A stretch of 64,000 bases of DNA from Sphingopyxis sp. 113P3 (GCF_001278035.1 NZ_CP009452.1:2017501-2081500), one strand, 5' to 3'. Counted from the first letter of the stretch, positions 16,503 to 25,825 are shown. Program-made: numbers and translations. The notes: a model not told the origin generated them from the sequence alone.

Positions 16503-17174
16503 ATGAAGCCGACTTCCTCCTCGTCCCGCAAGATCATCGCCATCCTTTGCGGGGTGGCGGCCATGGCGACGGCGGCCGGCTGCGGACGCGACAATGAGCT
16601 CGACATCTCGGCGGGTGTCGGCATCACCGCGACGCGCGACAAATGCCCCGCGGTCGCGATTCCGCTGCATACCGGCGACATCACCCTGTTCGACCCCGCG
16701 ACGCGCCGCGATGCGGGCGCGATCGACGTCGTGGCGACGATCACGAAGCTGACGCCCCAGTGCAACGACACGGGTGAGAAAATCTACCAGCTCGCCGATT
16801 TCGACGTCGTGGCAACGCGCCGCGATGCAGGACCGGCACGCAGCGTCACCTTGCCCTATTTTGCGACAGTCGTGCAGGGCGGGACCGCGGTGGTGGCGAA
16901 GCGTCTCGGCCAGGTGACCGTCAGTTTCGCCGAGGGCGAGACCCGCGGGTCCGGCCATGCGCAAGCGTCGGCCTATGTCGACGCGGCCGCGGCGACCTTG
17001 CCCGCCGACATTCAGGAGCGCATCACGCGCAAGCGCAAGCCCGGCGATGCCGACGCGGCTGTCGATCCGCTCAGCCTGCCCGAGGTGAGAGCGGCGGTGC
17101 AACGCGCCAGCTTTGAACTGCTCGTCGGCTTCCAGCTGACGCCCGAACAGCTCGAATATAACGTCCGACGATAG
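16503..17174 (+). CDS. Hypothetical lipoprotein
   Basis: A 223-residue protein with a lipoprotein signal: MKPTSSSSRKIIAILCGVAA then a lipobox TAAGC with the likely acylated Cys at residue 27. The mature part is beta-rich (ATITKLTPQCNDT, YQLADFDVVATRRD, VTLPYFATVVQGG, KRLGQVTVSFAEGE) and ends in a helical ITRKRKPGD and AVQRASFELLVGFQLTPEQL segment. I do not recognise a family name. It lies before argS, where dgt or unrelated genes are found in relatives. Probable outer-membrane or periplasm-facing location is inferred from the lipobox. Confidence 0.75.
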   Translation: MKPTSSSSRKIIAILCGVAAMATAAGCGRDNELDISAGVGITATRDKCPAVAIPLHTGDITLFDPATRRDAGAIDVVATITKLTPQCNDTGEKIYQLADFDVVATRRDAGPARSVTLPYFATVVQGGTAVVAKRLGQVTVSFAEGETRGSGHAQASAYVDAAAATLPADIQERITRKRKPGDADAAVDPLSLPEVRAAVQRASFELLVGFQLTPEQLEYNVRR

Positions 17175-17309
17175 GGTGTCGCGGCGGCGCGGCGGCGCCC
17201 GTCGCATCTTCGATGACCTGCGGCGCCCGGCGGCGGCGCAGGGCTTTTCGTGTTGCCCAAGCTGCGATAGGGCGCGCTTCAATCCCTTGAACCAGGATAG
17301 GTCCCTTTC

Positions 17310-19037
17310 ATGACCCTCTTCAGCCGCTTTTCCGATCATATCGGCGCCGCGCTCGATGCGCTGGCCGCCAGGAATGCCCTGCCGGCGGGGCTCGAGCGAA
17401 GCGCGATCAGCGTCGAGCCCCCGCGCGATCCCGCGCACGGCGATGTTGCAACGAACGCCGCGATGGTGCTTGCCAAACCCGCAGGCATGAACCCGCGCGC
17501 GCTCGCCGAGCTGCTCGTCGCCGAACTCGGCGCGCTCGGCGAGGTCACCGAGGCGAGCGTTGCGGGGCCGGGTTTCATCAACTTGCGCCTCGCCGATGAC
17601 AGCTGGCGCGAGGAGCTTGCGCTCATTCACGAAAAGGGCGCCGATTACGGTCGCTCGGCGATGGGCGAAGGCCGCCGGGTCAATATCGAATATGTCTCTG
17701 CCAACCCCACAGGGCCGATGCACGTCGGCCATTGCCGCGGCGCGGTGGTCGGGGATGCGCTTGCCGCCTTGCTCGAATTTGCCGGGCACAAGGTGATCCG
17801 CGAATATTATGTCAATGATGCAGGCGCGCAGGTCGATGTTCTCGCCCGCTCGGTCCACATGCGTTACCGCGAAGCGCTCGGCGAAGATATCGGCGTGATC
17901 CCGGAAGGTCTTTATCCTGGCGACTATCTGAAGCCGGTCGCCAAAAGCCTCGCGGCCGAATATGGCGACCGCTTCGTTGGCGCGCCGGAGAGCGCCTGGC
18001 TTGGCCTGTTCCGCGCCGAGGCGGTGAGCGCGATGATGGACATGATCCGCGGCGATCTTGCGAAGCTTGGCATTCATCACGATCTTTTCTCGTCGGAAGC
18101 TGAACTGCAGGCGGAAGGCAAGCCAGCGGCGGCGGAGGCGTGGCTGCGCGAGCAGGGGCTCGTCTATGATGGTCTGCTCGAAGCGCCGAAGGGGGAGACG
18201 CCCGAGGATTGGGAACCGGTTGAGCTGCCGCTGTTCCGCTCGACCCAATTTGGCGACGATCAGGACCGGCCGATCAAGAAGTCGGACGGCAGCTGGACCT
18301 ATTTCGGCGCCGACCTTGCCTACCATTATCAAAAGGCCCAGAGCGCCGACGAGCTGATCGACATCTGGGGCGCCGACCACGCCGGCACCGTCAAGCGGAT
18401 CAAGGCGGCGGTTGCAGCGCTGACGGGCGGAAAGACGCGTTTCGACGTCAAGCTCGTCCAAATGGTGCGCCTTCTTAAGAATGGCGAACCGTTCAAGATG
18501 TCGAAGCGGGCCGGCAATTTCGTGACGCTCGCCGACATTGTCGACGAGGTCGGCAAGGATGCGGTGCGCTTCACCATGCTGACGCGCAAGGCCGATGCGC
18601 AGATGGATTTCGACTTTGCCAAGGTCGTCGAGGCGTCGCGCGACAATCCTGTCTTCTATGTCCAATACGCCCATGCCCGGATCGCTTCGCTGAAGCGAAA
18701 GCTGGCCGAGACAGGCGTCGCGGCCGCTTCACCCGAACTGGCGCGCCTCGATGCCTATGAACTGGGCCTCGTGAAGCTTCTCGCGCAATTCCCGCGCATC
18801 GTCGAGGCAGCCGCATCGGCGCGCGAGCCGCACCGCATCGCCTTCTACCTCGGCGACGTGGCAGCTGCCTTTCATGCCTGGTGGAACATGGGCAACGACC
18901 GCCCCGAGGCGCGCGTGATTTTGCCGGCTGACCCCGAACTGACGGCGACGCGGCTTTATTTGGCCGATGGAATCGGGCAGGTTATCCGCAATGGGCTGCA
19001 CCTGATGGGGGTCGACGCGCTCGAGGAGATGGCTTGA
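17310..19037 (+). CDS. argS: Arginyl-tRNA synthetase
   Basis: A 575-residue class I synthetase. It shows the HIGH-equivalent NPTGPMHVGHCRGAVVGD (about 132-149), the preceding NIEYVSAN block, the KMSK-equivalent FKMSKRAGNF (about 395-404), the N-terminal Add1 domain and the C-terminal anticodon-binding domain with VQYAHARIASLKRK and the usual short hydrophobic end. It charges tRNA-Arg. The following SPOR gene starts inside the argS stop (4-bp overlap), and together with nagZ, scpAB and tatABC this order is conserved across alphaproteobacteria. A 771-residue open frame on the opposite strand is a shadow of this gene. Confidence 0.97.
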   Translation: MTLFSRFSDHIGAALDALAARNALPAGLERSAISVEPPRDPAHGDVATNAAMVLAKPAGMNPRALAELLVAELGALGEVTEASVAGPGFINLRLADDSWREELALIHEKGADYGRSAMGEGRRVNIEYVSANPTGPMHVGHCRGAVVGDALAALLEFAGHKVIREYYVNDAGAQVDVLARSVHMRYREALGEDIGVIPEGLYPGDYLKPVAKSLAAEYGDRFVGAPESAWLGLFRAEAVSAMMDMIRGDLAKLGIHHDLFSSEAELQAEGKPAAAEAWLREQGLVYDGLLEAPKGETPEDWEPVELPLFRSTQFGDDQDRPIKKSDGSWTYFGADLAYHYQKAQSADELIDIWGADHAGTVKRIKAAVAALTGGKTRFDVKLVQMVRLLKNGEPFKMSKRAGNFVTLADIVDEVGKDAVRFTMLTRKADAQMDFDFAKVVEASRDNPVFYVQYAHARIASLKRKLAETGVAAASPELARLDAYELGLVKLLAQFPRIVEAAASAREPHRIAFYLGDVAAAFHAWWNMGNDRPEARVILPADPELTATRLYLADGIGQVIRNGLHLMGVDALEEMA

Positions 19038-19810
19038 TGGGCGATAACGGGGATGCGGGGCTGGGATTGGACGCCGAGGATCGGCTGCCCTGGCTGGAGG
19101 CGGCGGACGACTATGAAGACGATCCGGAAGTTTCGCCGACCCGCCTGCTTGTCATGGTCTTGGGCGGCCTCCTCCTGATCGGTGCCGTGCTCGGGGGGCT
19201 CTGGTGGCTCCAGAATGGCGGAGCGCGCGGCAATGGCGAGCTGATCGCTGCCCAGCCGGGCCACTACAAGGTCGTGCCGAGCAACGATGCCTCGCGGACT
19301 TTCGAAGGCGAAGGGGATGCAAGCTTCGCCGCGAGCGAGGGCGTGGAGCCCGCGGGCCGGGTGGATCCGAGCCGGATGCCCGAGGAGCCGGCTGTCACGC
19401 CCGCCGAACGCGAGGCTGCGGCAAAGGCTGCCGCGGCGAAGCAGGCAGCTGAAAAGGACGCGGCGAAAGCCGGGGCGGGGCGGGCTGCCGCGGCCGGCAG
19501 TGCGGGGGCGGCTCCCGCTGCAACCTTGGTGAAAACCTCCGTGGGCAGCGCGGCGAGCGCACCGGCCGAGGCCGGCGGCGCCCTTGTTCAGCTCGGCGCT
19601 TTCCGCAGCGAAGCGGCCGCAAACAAGGCCTGGGCGAACCTTTCGAAGCGCTTTGCCTATCTTGCCGAACTCAACCGCTTCGTATCGGCGGCGGATGTGG
19701 GCGGCAACAAGGTCTACCGCCTTCGCGTCGCGGCAGGGACGGCCGCCAACGCCAAGACTTTATGCGGTAAACTACGGGTAGCAGGGGAGAATTGCGATAT
19801 CGTCCGCTGA
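19034..19810 (+). CDS. SPOR-domain membrane protein
   Basis: A 258-residue protein with an acidic cytoplasmic N-terminus (about 1-37), a single membrane helix (LLVMVLGGLLLIGAVLGGLW, about 38-57), a long Ala/Lys/Glu-rich periplasmic linker (about 115-170) and a C-terminal SPOR domain (about 183-258: LVQLGAFRSEAAANKAWANL, then VYRLRVAAG and CGKLRVAGENC). SPOR domains bind denuded septal peptidoglycan, so a role in division or wall remodelling is inferred. Translation is coupled to argS by a 4-bp overlap. The nearby nagZ fits a wall-metabolism theme. Confidence 0.88.
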   Translation: MMGDNGDAGLGLDAEDRLPWLEAADDYEDDPEVSPTRLLVMVLGGLLLIGAVLGGLWWLQNGGARGNGELIAAQPGHYKVVPSNDASRTFEGEGDASFAASEGVEPAGRVDPSRMPEEPAVTPAEREAAAKAAAAKQAAEKDAAKAGAGRAAAAGSAGAAPAATLVKTSVGSAASAPAEAGGALVQLGAFRSEAAANKAWANLSKRFAYLAELNRFVSAADVGGNKVYRLRVAAGTAANAKTLCGKLRVAGENCDIVR

Positions 19811-19915
19811 TTCGGCCCGTTTCGCCGCAACCGGCGTTGGTTCGTATCGGCCGCTATGGCATGATGCGTCCCTTGGTTGCCGCGTGAGGGGGCGCCAGCC
19901 TATGGAGGTTGACGC

Positions 19916-20923
19916 ATGATACCCGCAATTTTCGGCCTTTCGGGCCTGACGCTGACCGACGATGAGCGCGCTTTCTTTCGCGATAGCAGGCCTGCAGGTT
20001 ATATCCTCTTTGGCCGCAACATCGAGAATCGCGAGCAGCTCAGGCGCCTTACCGACGATCTGCGTTCGCTCGATGGCCGCACCCATTTGCCGATCCTGAT
20101 CGACCAGGAGGGCGGACGCGTGGCGCGGATGAAATCGCCCGAATGGCCCGATTTTCCAAGCGGCGCCGCTTTTGACGACCTCTATGAGCGGGCGCCGGCG
20201 AGCGCAATCGAGGCGGCGCGGCTCAACGCCATGGCGCTCGCCTCCATGCTCGCCGAGGTCGGAATTACCGTCGATTGCCTGCCGCTGCTCGATGTTCGCC
20301 AGCCAGGTGCGAGTGACGTCATCGGCGACCGCGCGCTCGGGAGCGAGCCGATGCGCGTCGCAGCGCTCGGGCGCGCGATCCTCTCCGGTCTCCAGGACGG
20401 CGGCGTCGTCGGCATCGTCAAGCATATACCGGGCCACGGCCGCGCGCTGCTCGACTCGCACGAGGAATTGCCTGTTGTGACGGCAAGCGATCACGACTTG
20501 CAGAGCGACCTTGCTCCCTTTGCGGCGCTGCGCGACGCGGCGATGGCGATGACCTGTCATGTCGTGTTCAGCGCGTGGGACCCTGACCGCCCGGCGACCT
20601 TGTCGCCGCTGATTATCGACAGCGTGATCCGCCAGCGCATCGGTTTTCACGGCCTTTTGATGACCGATGATCTCGACATGAAGGCGCTGTCGGGCGATGT
20701 GCCCTCGCGCGCTGCGGCCGCGATTGCGGCGGGCTGCGACATCGCGCTCAACTGCTGGGGGAAGATGGACGACATGATCGGGATCGCGAACGCGCTCGAT
20801 CCGATCAGCGAGAAGGCGCTCTCGCGCCTCGAGGGCGCGATGGACCGGATCGCGGGCGTGCGCGATCCGCGTCAGTTTGCGATGCTCGTCGATCAGCGCG
20901 ATGCGCTGCTGGCGATCGCCTGA
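19916..20923 (+). CDS. nagZ: Beta-N-acetylhexosaminidase NagZ
   Basis: A 335-residue glycoside hydrolase family 3 enzyme. It has the family blocks GYILFGRNIENREQ, LIDQEGGRVARM, KHIPGHGRALLDSHEELP (the flexible catalytic-His loop, usually KHFPGHG, here with Ile) and GFHGLLMTDDLDMKAL holding the nucleophile Asp. NagZ removes GlcNAc from anhydromuropeptides during cytoplasmic recycling. GGAGGTTGACGC precedes the ATG at 19916. It is followed 7 bp later by scpA and preceded by the SPOR gene. Confidence 0.95.
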   Translation: MIPAIFGLSGLTLTDDERAFFRDSRPAGYILFGRNIENREQLRRLTDDLRSLDGRTHLPILIDQEGGRVARMKSPEWPDFPSGAAFDDLYERAPASAIEAARLNAMALASMLAEVGITVDCLPLLDVRQPGASDVIGDRALGSEPMRVAALGRAILSGLQDGGVVGIVKHIPGHGRALLDSHEELPVVTASDHDLQSDLAPFAALRDAAMAMTCHVVFSAWDPDRPATLSPLIIDSVIRQRIGFHGLLMTDDLDMKALSGDVPSRAAAAIAAGCDIALNCWGKMDDMIGIANALDPISEKALSRLEGAMDRIAGVRDPRQFAMLVDQRDALLAIA

Positions 20924-20930
20924 GCTGCCG

Positions 20931-21704
20931 ATGGAGGAACTGCCACTCGATTTCGAGCTGGCTCCACGAGCGGCGGAGCGCGAAGATGCGCTGCAACTCA
21001 GCCTCGAAAGCTGGGAAGGACCGCTCGACCTCTTGCTGACCCTTGCGCGAAGCCAGAAGGTCGATCTGCGGCAGATATCCATCCTTGCGCTGGTCGAACA
21101 ATATCTGACCTTCATCGCGGAAATGCGGGCGCTAAAGCTCGAGGTCGCGGCCGATTATCTCGTCATGGCCGCCTGGCTCGCCTATCTCAAATCGGCCCTG
21201 CTGCTGCCCAAGGATCCGGCCGAGGATCCCTCGCCCGACGAGCTTGCGCTCAGGTTGCAACTCAGGCTCCAGCGGCTTGCGGCGATGCGCGAGGCCGCAG
21301 CGCGGCTGCTCGCGCGCGACCGGGTCGGCCGCGATGTGTTCCTGCGGCCGAAGCCCGAAGGGCTGCGCGAGGTTCGGGTTCGGCGGTGGGACGCTACCCT
21401 CTACGACCTGCTCGCAGCCTATGGACAGGTCAAGCTGCGCACCGAACCCGTCGTCCATATGGTCGCACGGCGCCCGGTGGTCACGCTCGACGCGGCGCTT
21501 CATCACCTTGAGCGCATGATCGGAATCAAGCTCGACTGGGCCGAACTCTCCGACTTTCTCCCCCCCGATTATGTGGGGCCGCTGCGCCGCTCGGCGATTG
21601 CATCGAGTTTTCTTGCAGCACTCGAACTTGCGCGGCAGGGCCGCGTCGACCTCAAGCAGGACGGCGCGTTCGAGCCGCTTTATCTGAAGGCGGCATCGGC
21701 ATGA
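20931..21704 (+). CDS. scpA: Segregation and condensation protein A
   Basis: A 257-residue kleisin that bridges SMC heads. The family signature LSLESWEGPLDLLLTLARSQ (about 22-41) is followed by KVDLRQISILALVEQYL and DYLVMAAWLAYLKSALLLP; the C-terminal winged-helix region ends near ALELARQGRVDLKQ. ATG at 20931 (MEELPLDFEL) is chosen; the frame is open upstream into nagZ but shows no kleisin residues there. It overlaps scpB by 4 bp. Confidence 0.95.
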   Translation: MEELPLDFELAPRAAEREDALQLSLESWEGPLDLLLTLARSQKVDLRQISILALVEQYLTFIAEMRALKLEVAADYLVMAAWLAYLKSALLLPKDPAEDPSPDELALRLQLRLQRLAAMREAAARLLARDRVGRDVFLRPKPEGLREVRVRRWDATLYDLLAAYGQVKLRTEPVVHMVARRPVVTLDAALHHLERMIGIKLDWAELSDFLPPDYVGPLRRSAIASSFLAALELARQGRVDLKQDGAFEPLYLKAASA

Positions 21705-22300
21705 CCCCTATCGACGATCGCGAACGCGCCATCGAGGCCATGATCTTCGCCAGCGACGAGCCGCTCGACCCGCGGCAGCTCGCGGCCCGCCTCGGTGACG
21801 ATGTGACGGCAGGTGAGGTGCGCGCGATCGTCCAGAAAATCGCCGCGCGCCACGCAGGAAGCGGCATCGAACTGGTTGAACGCGGCGGACATTGGCACTT
21901 CCAGACGCCTGCCGACCTTGCGCATCTCCTCCGCCGCGAGCGCGACGATCCGCGCAAGCTTTCGCGCGCGGCTTCGGAGGTTCTCGCGATCATCGCCTAC
22001 CATGAGCCGGTCAGCCGCGCCGAGATCGAGGCGATTCGCGGTGTTCAAACATCGAAGGGCACGCTCGACGTGCTGATGGAGGCCGAATGGATCGCCCCGG
22101 CGGGTCGGCGCGAGGTGCCCGGGCGTCCGCTTGTCTATCGGACGACGGACGCGTTTTTGCAGCATTTCGGGCTTGGCAGCCGCAAGGATCTGCCGGGCAT
22201 CGACGATTTGCGCGCCGCGGGCCTTCTTGATCCTGTCGACCTTGCGTTCGAAGAGGCAATGGGCGAGCTGGATCTGGTCAAGGACGGCGAAGAGGCTTAG
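21701..22300 (+). CDS. scpB: Segregation and condensation protein B
   Basis: A 199-residue protein with two winged-helix domains. Features include ERAIEAMIFASDEPLDPRQL at the start, GIELVERGGHWHFQTPADL and the family core RAASEVLAIIAYHEPVSRAEI then IRGVQTSKGTLDVL and RPLVYRTTDAFLQHFGLG. ScpB completes the SMC-ScpA-ScpB condensin complex. Its start overlaps the scpA stop by 4 bp, giving coupled expression. A tatA gene follows after 70 bp, as in other alphaproteobacteria. Confidence 0.95.
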   Translation: MTPIDDRERAIEAMIFASDEPLDPRQLAARLGDDVTAGEVRAIVQKIAARHAGSGIELVERGGHWHFQTPADLAHLLRRERDDPRKLSRAASEVLAIIAYHEPVSRAEIEAIRGVQTSKGTLDVLMEAEWIAPAGRREVPGRPLVYRTTDAFLQHFGLGSRKDLPGIDDLRAAGLLDPVDLAFEEAMGELDLVKDGEEA

Positions 22301-22370
22301 GGTTTTTTGACGTCGCCGCGTGCATTACGCGTCGCTCCCCCCTATATGGACGGCGCAAGGAGATTTTGAG

Positions 22371-22604
22371 ATGGGTGGTTTGAGCATCTGGCACTGGCTG
22401 GTCTTCGGCGTGATCGTCCTGCTATTGTTCGGCAAGGGACGCTTCTCGGACATGATGGGCGACGTTGCCAAGGGCATCAAAAGTTTCAAGAAGGGCATGG
22501 CCGACGACGACACGCCGCCGGCCGCGCCTCGCCATATCGAAGGGCAGCGCGCTAGCGATCCGTCGGTCACACCGGCTCCGACCGCGGAAACCGAAAACCG
22601 CTGA
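22371..22604 (+). CDS. tatA: Sec-independent protein translocase subunit TatA
   Basis: A 77-residue protein: short N-terminus, one membrane helix ([19 protein letters not shown]), the Phe-Gly hinge and an amphipathic helix ([19 protein letters not shown]) followed by an acidic/proline tail. TatA oligomerises to form the conduit for folded proteins with twin-arginine leaders. The start at 22371 is preceded by AAGGAG at 22358-22363. At least one Tat substrate (3807-4232) is encoded in this window. Confidence 0.95.
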   Translation: MGGLSIWHWLVFGVIVLLLFGKGRFSDMMGDVAKGIKSFKKGMADDDTPPAAPRHIEGQRASDPSVTPAPTAETENR

Positions 22605-22635
22605 TTTTCGTCCGTCTGCGGGGATTGGCTGGTAA

Positions 22636-23013
22636 ATGTTCGACGTTGCGCCCACCGAGCTGCTGCTCGTCATTGTCGTGGCGCTGGTCGTCATCGGCCC
22701 CAAGGACCTTCCCAAGGCGATGCGGTTTGTCGGCAAATGGGTGGGCAAGGCGCGCGGCATGGCGCGCCATTTCCGTGCCGGGCTCGACACGATGATGCGC
22801 GAGGCCGAGCTTGAAGAACTGGAAAAGCAATGGCGCGAGCAGAATGAGGCGATCATGCGCGAGTTTCCGCGTGTCGATGCCGAGCCGAACGCGCCAGCGA
22901 TTCCCGCTCCGGTCCGTGAGACCGCCGCAGACGATGATGCGGCTGCCGCCCCAGCATCTCCTGAGCATCCCGAGACCCATGCCGTGCCGCCGAGGGACGG
23001 GCCGCTGCCATGA
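22636..23013 (+). CDS. tatB: Sec-independent protein translocase subunit TatB
   Basis: A 125-residue protein starting MFDVAPTELLLVIVVALVVIGPKDLP, the TatB form with the conserved Glu in the membrane helix and the G-P hinge. The amphipathic helix (KAMRFVGKWVGKARGMARHF) follows, then an acidic coil and an Ala/Pro-rich tail. TatB with TatC forms the receptor for twin-arginine signals. It lies 31 bp after tatA and overlaps tatC by 4 bp. Confidence 0.95.
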   Translation: MFDVAPTELLLVIVVALVVIGPKDLPKAMRFVGKWVGKARGMARHFRAGLDTMMREAELEELEKQWREQNEAIMREFPRVDAEPNAPAIPAPVRETAADDDAAAAPASPEHPETHAVPPRDGPLP

Positions 23014-23819
23014 CGGCTCCAACCCCGCTTGCGGACGATGAGGATGACGGTGCCGGCGGCAAGATGCCGCTGCTCGATCATCTGATCGAGCTGCGTTCAC
23101 GCCTTTTGAAGTCGCTGCTTGCGATTGCCGTCGCTTTCGGGGCGTGCCTTTATTTCGCGCGGCCGATTTTCGGCATTCTCGTCCAGCCGCTCGTCCAGGC
23201 CGGGCAGGGCAAGCTCATCTACACCCAGTTGTTCGAGGCCTTTTTTGTCGAGATCAAGGTCGCGCTGTTCGCAGCGATGATGATCGCCTTTCCGGTGATC
23301 GCCAACCAGCTCTGGAAATTCGTGGCGCCGGGTCTCTATCGCCAGGAAAAGAAGGCGCTCCTGCCTTTTCTCTTTGCAACCCCGGTGCTGTTCGCGATCG
23401 GCGCGAGCTTTGCCTATTTTGTCACCGTGCCCTTGGCGCTCAAATTCCTGCTGGGATATCAAGGGACCGTCGGCGGGGTGACGCAGGAGGCGCTGCCCTC
23501 AGTGGGCAATTACCTCAGCTTCATCATGCAATTCATCATGGCGTTCGGCATCGCCTTCCTTCTGCCGATCCTCCTGATGCTGATCGAGCGGTCGGGACTG
23601 GTCACGCGCGCCCAGCTCATATCGGCGCGGCGCTACATGATCGTCGCGGCCTTCGGGATCGCCGCAGTCGCAACGCCGCCCGACGTTCTCAGCCAGTTCC
23701 TGCTCGCGGTGCCGCTGATCCTGCTTTATGAACTGTCGCTCTTCGCCATCTGGTTCACGCAGCGGCGGCGCAACAAAACAGGCGCCGAAACGGCGCCCGA
23801 GCCTCTCGAAGAGGGTTAG
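23010..23819 (+). CDS. tatC: Sec-independent protein translocase subunit TatC
   Basis: A 269-residue polytopic protein with six membrane helices. The conserved cytoplasmic N-terminus MPLLDHLIELRSRLLKS is present after a 20-residue acidic leader, followed by family blocks AMMIAFPVIANQLWKFVAPGLY and NYLSFIMQFIMAFGIAFLLP. TatC recognises the twin-arginine motif. The gene closes the tatABC operon and overlaps tatB by 4 bp. The C-terminal tail contains a perfect inverted repeat (GGCGCCGAAACGGCGCC) shortly before the stop that might contribute to mRNA stability. Confidence 0.95.
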   Translation: MTAPTPLADDEDDGAGGKMPLLDHLIELRSRLLKSLLAIAVAFGACLYFARPIFGILVQPLVQAGQGKLIYTQLFEAFFVEIKVALFAAMMIAFPVIANQLWKFVAPGLYRQEKKALLPFLFATPVLFAIGASFAYFVTVPLALKFLLGYQGTVGGVTQEALPSVGNYLSFIMQFIMAFGIAFLLPILLMLIERSGLVTRAQLISARRYMIVAAFGIAAVATPPDVLSQFLLAVPLILLYELSLFAIWFTQRRRNKTGAETAPEPLEEG

Positions 23820-23840
23820 GGTAAGTTACTTTTCGGGCTC

Positions 23841-23969
23841 TCAGTTGATGGCGTCTGAGCCGGCCTGTCCAACCGATTCGATATCGCGGCCGACGCCCTT
23901 CACCGTATTGCAGCCAGCGACCAGAAAGCTGGCGAGCAGGGTGAGAAGGATAACACGGACACTCGTCAT
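23841..23969 (-). CDS. Entericidin-family small lipoprotein
   Basis: A 42-residue protein: MTSVRVILLTLLASFLVAGC is a lipoprotein signal with lipobox LVAGC and Cys at residue 20, and the mature part NTVKGVGRDIESVGQAGSDA is the usual EcnA/EcnB pattern. Entericidins are tiny envelope lipoproteins linked to stress responses and, in enterics, to a toxin/antidote pair; only one copy is present here. GAGGTGATCGA precedes the ATG at 23969. The frame runs on upstream to 24185 but that extension is not signal-like. It is convergent with tatC. Confidence 0.88.
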   Translation of the reverse strand: MTSVRVILLTLLASFLVAGCNTVKGVGRDIESVGQAGSDAIN

Positions 23970-24126
23970 TCGATCACCTCTTGCGGGTTCCAGGGTGCAA
24001 AATGGCCCGGCACGCGTTCGAGGGGGGGGGAGGGAATGCGGGCCGGGCCAATGTTGCTGAGCAGCGCTGCGGGGGGGCGATGACCGCTGCTCGAAAGGGA
24101 AACGAGCCTGATGGCGGTAAGTTCCC

Positions 24127-24154
24127 AAAAAAATGCGCCGGGTCGCACTTTTTT
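24127..24154 (-). terminator. Probable intrinsic terminator after mgtE
   Basis: Read on the minus strand, a short stem TGCG/CGCA with loop ACCCGG is flanked by A-rich sequence on one side and seven T residues on the other, about 45 bp past the mgtE stop. The stem core is only 4 bp (A-T pairing with the flanks, interrupted by one bulge, could extend it), so efficiency is uncertain. Confidence 0.45.
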
Positions 24155-24195
24155 CCGCGTTTCTTTTGAATCGCTTGGATTCCAAAAGTTTGCGG

Positions 24196-25653
24196 TCAGA
24201 GCGCCGTGATCCCGCTCGCCACTGCGAGCCCCAGAAAGGCGAGAAAGCCCATGGAATCGGTCGTCATGGTGACGAAAATGGAACTGGCGACGGCCGGATC
24301 CTGATCGAGCCGGTCGAGGAGGAGGGGAATGGCGACGCCCGCCACCCCGGCGACGAAAATGTTCACGATCATGGCCGCCGCAATCACGCCGCCAAGGCCG
24401 GGGTTTGAGAACCAGACGGCGGTCGCGGTTCCCGCGATCAGCGCAATCGTTCCGCCGTTGAGGAGCGCGATCTTCATTTCGCGCCAGACTGCGCGCCAGC
24501 TGTTCGAATCGGTGAGCTGGTTCATCGCGAGCGCACGAACCGTCACCGCGAGCGTCTGCGTTCCCGCATTGCCGCCGACGCCTGCGACAATCGGCATGAG
24601 CGCAGCCAGCGCCACCATATGTTCGATCGCGCCGCCGAACAGGCCGACGATCGTAGAGGCCACGAGCGCGGTGCCGAGATTGGCAATCAGCCAGCGCACA
24701 CGCGCGGCATAGGTTTCGCGAATCGGCTCGTTGATGTCCCCGTCGCCGGCGCCGGACAGGCGCAAAATGTCTTCGCCTGCTTCTTCCTGAATGATGTGGA
24801 CGATGTCGTCGACCGTGATCATGCCGACGAGCCGTCCGGCCTTGTCGACGACGGCAGCCGAGATCAGGGCATATTTCTGGAAGCGAAGCGCGACCTCTTC
24901 CTGGTCCATGTCGACCGGGATCAGCGTCTGCTCACGCTTCATCACGTCGCTGATCGCAATGTCGCGCGGGGTGCGCAGGATCCAGCTGAGCTGGCACGTT
25001 CCCACCGGGCGGTGCATCGGGTCGACAACAAAGATTTCCCAAAAATCGCTCGTGAGCTCGGTGTCTTCGCGCAAACGGTCGATGACGTCGCCAACGCGGA
25101 CATGCTCGGGCACCGCCACAAGGTCGCGCTGCATCAGGCGGCCGGCTGATTCCTCGGGGAAGGAGAGCGCATCCTCGATCGCGGCGCGGTCCTCGGGCTC
25201 CATCGCCTGAAGGACGGCCTGCTGCTCGTCCTCCTCCATGTCCTCGATGATTGCGACCGCGTCGTCGGTGTCGAGTTCGGAGGCGATTTCCGCCACCTGC
25301 TCGGGCGCGAGCAGGTCGATCAGCCGCTCGCGCACATGCTCGTTCATCTCGGCGAGCACGTCCGGGGAGAGCATGTCGCCGAGGACCGAGGCGAGTAGCG
25401 GCCGGTCCTCATCGGACACCAGCTCAAACAGGTCGGCGATATCGGCAGGGTGGAGGCGGCCGATACGTTCACGCGCCGCTTCATGTTCGCCGGCTTCGGC
25501 GAGCGCGAGCACGTCGCTTACGAATTCGGGCTTCAGCCGATCGTCCTCGTCGAGCTCGGTCTCGGCCTCCTGGCTTGCACCTTCGGCGCCGCGGCCGCGG
25601 TCATCGGTGAGGATATCGTCTTGGGGGTGCAGGGAATCTTCGCGTTCGTCCAT
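24196..25653 (-). CDS. mgtE: Magnesium transporter MgtE
   Basis: A 485-residue Mg2+ channel. After an acidic N-terminal tail it has the superhelical N domain (about 40-160, including RIGRLHPADIADLFELV and EEDEQQAVLQAMEPEDRAAI), two CBS domains (about 165-290, GDVIDRLRED and MITVDDIVHIIQEEAGED) and five C-terminal membrane helices with the signature PIVAGVGGNAGTQTLAVTVRAL. The acidic cytoplasmic domains sense Mg2+ and close the pore. No riboswitch-like structure was recognised in the 172 bp between it and the cyclophilin gene. Confidence 0.95.
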   Translation of the reverse strand: MDEREDSLHPQDDILTDDRGRGAEGASQEAETELDEDDRLKPEFVSDVLALAEAGEHEAARERIGRLHPADIADLFELVSDEDRPLLASVLGDMLSPDVLAEMNEHVRERLIDLLAPEQVAEIASELDTDDAVAIIEDMEEDEQQAVLQAMEPEDRAAIEDALSFPEESAGRLMQRDLVAVPEHVRVGDVIDRLREDTELTSDFWEIFVVDPMHRPVGTCQLSWILRTPRDIAISDVMKREQTLIPVDMDQEEVALRFQKYALISAAVVDKAGRLVGMITVDDIVHIIQEEAGEDILRLSGAGDGDINEPIRETYAARVRWLIANLGTALVASTIVGLFGGAIEHMVALAALMPIVAGVGGNAGTQTLAVTVRALAMNQLTDSNSWRAVWREMKIALLNGGTIALIAGTATAVWFSNPGLGGVIAAAMIVNIFVAGVAGVAIPLLLDRLDQDPAVASSIFVTMTTDSMGFLAFLGLAVASGITAL

Positions 25654-25825
25654 CGCGCGGCCCTCCCTGTCATGATCGGCCGAAACAGCCTCGTGAACCG
25701 AATTTCCCCCTAGTCCCGCAGGAAAGGCTTGGCAACGCCGGCCAAGCCGGCGCGGGCAATTAATGCGTGGCTTTGCCGGCTGCGCCCGCTATGGCACCGC
25801 CCATCCAATCCATGAGGAGCCCTCC

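Noticed and set aside
16359..18674. 771-codon open frame on the minus strand
   Set aside because: It lies opposite argS and a lipoprotein gene; its translation is low-complexity and matches the shadow of argS codon positions in GC-rich DNA.
19772..21115. 447-codon minus-strand frame opposite nagZ
   Set aside because: Shadow of nagZ and scpA start; no domain.
25654..25825. Possible magnesium riboswitch before mgtE
   Set aside because: No conserved M-box or other known leader structure could be recognised by eye in the gap.
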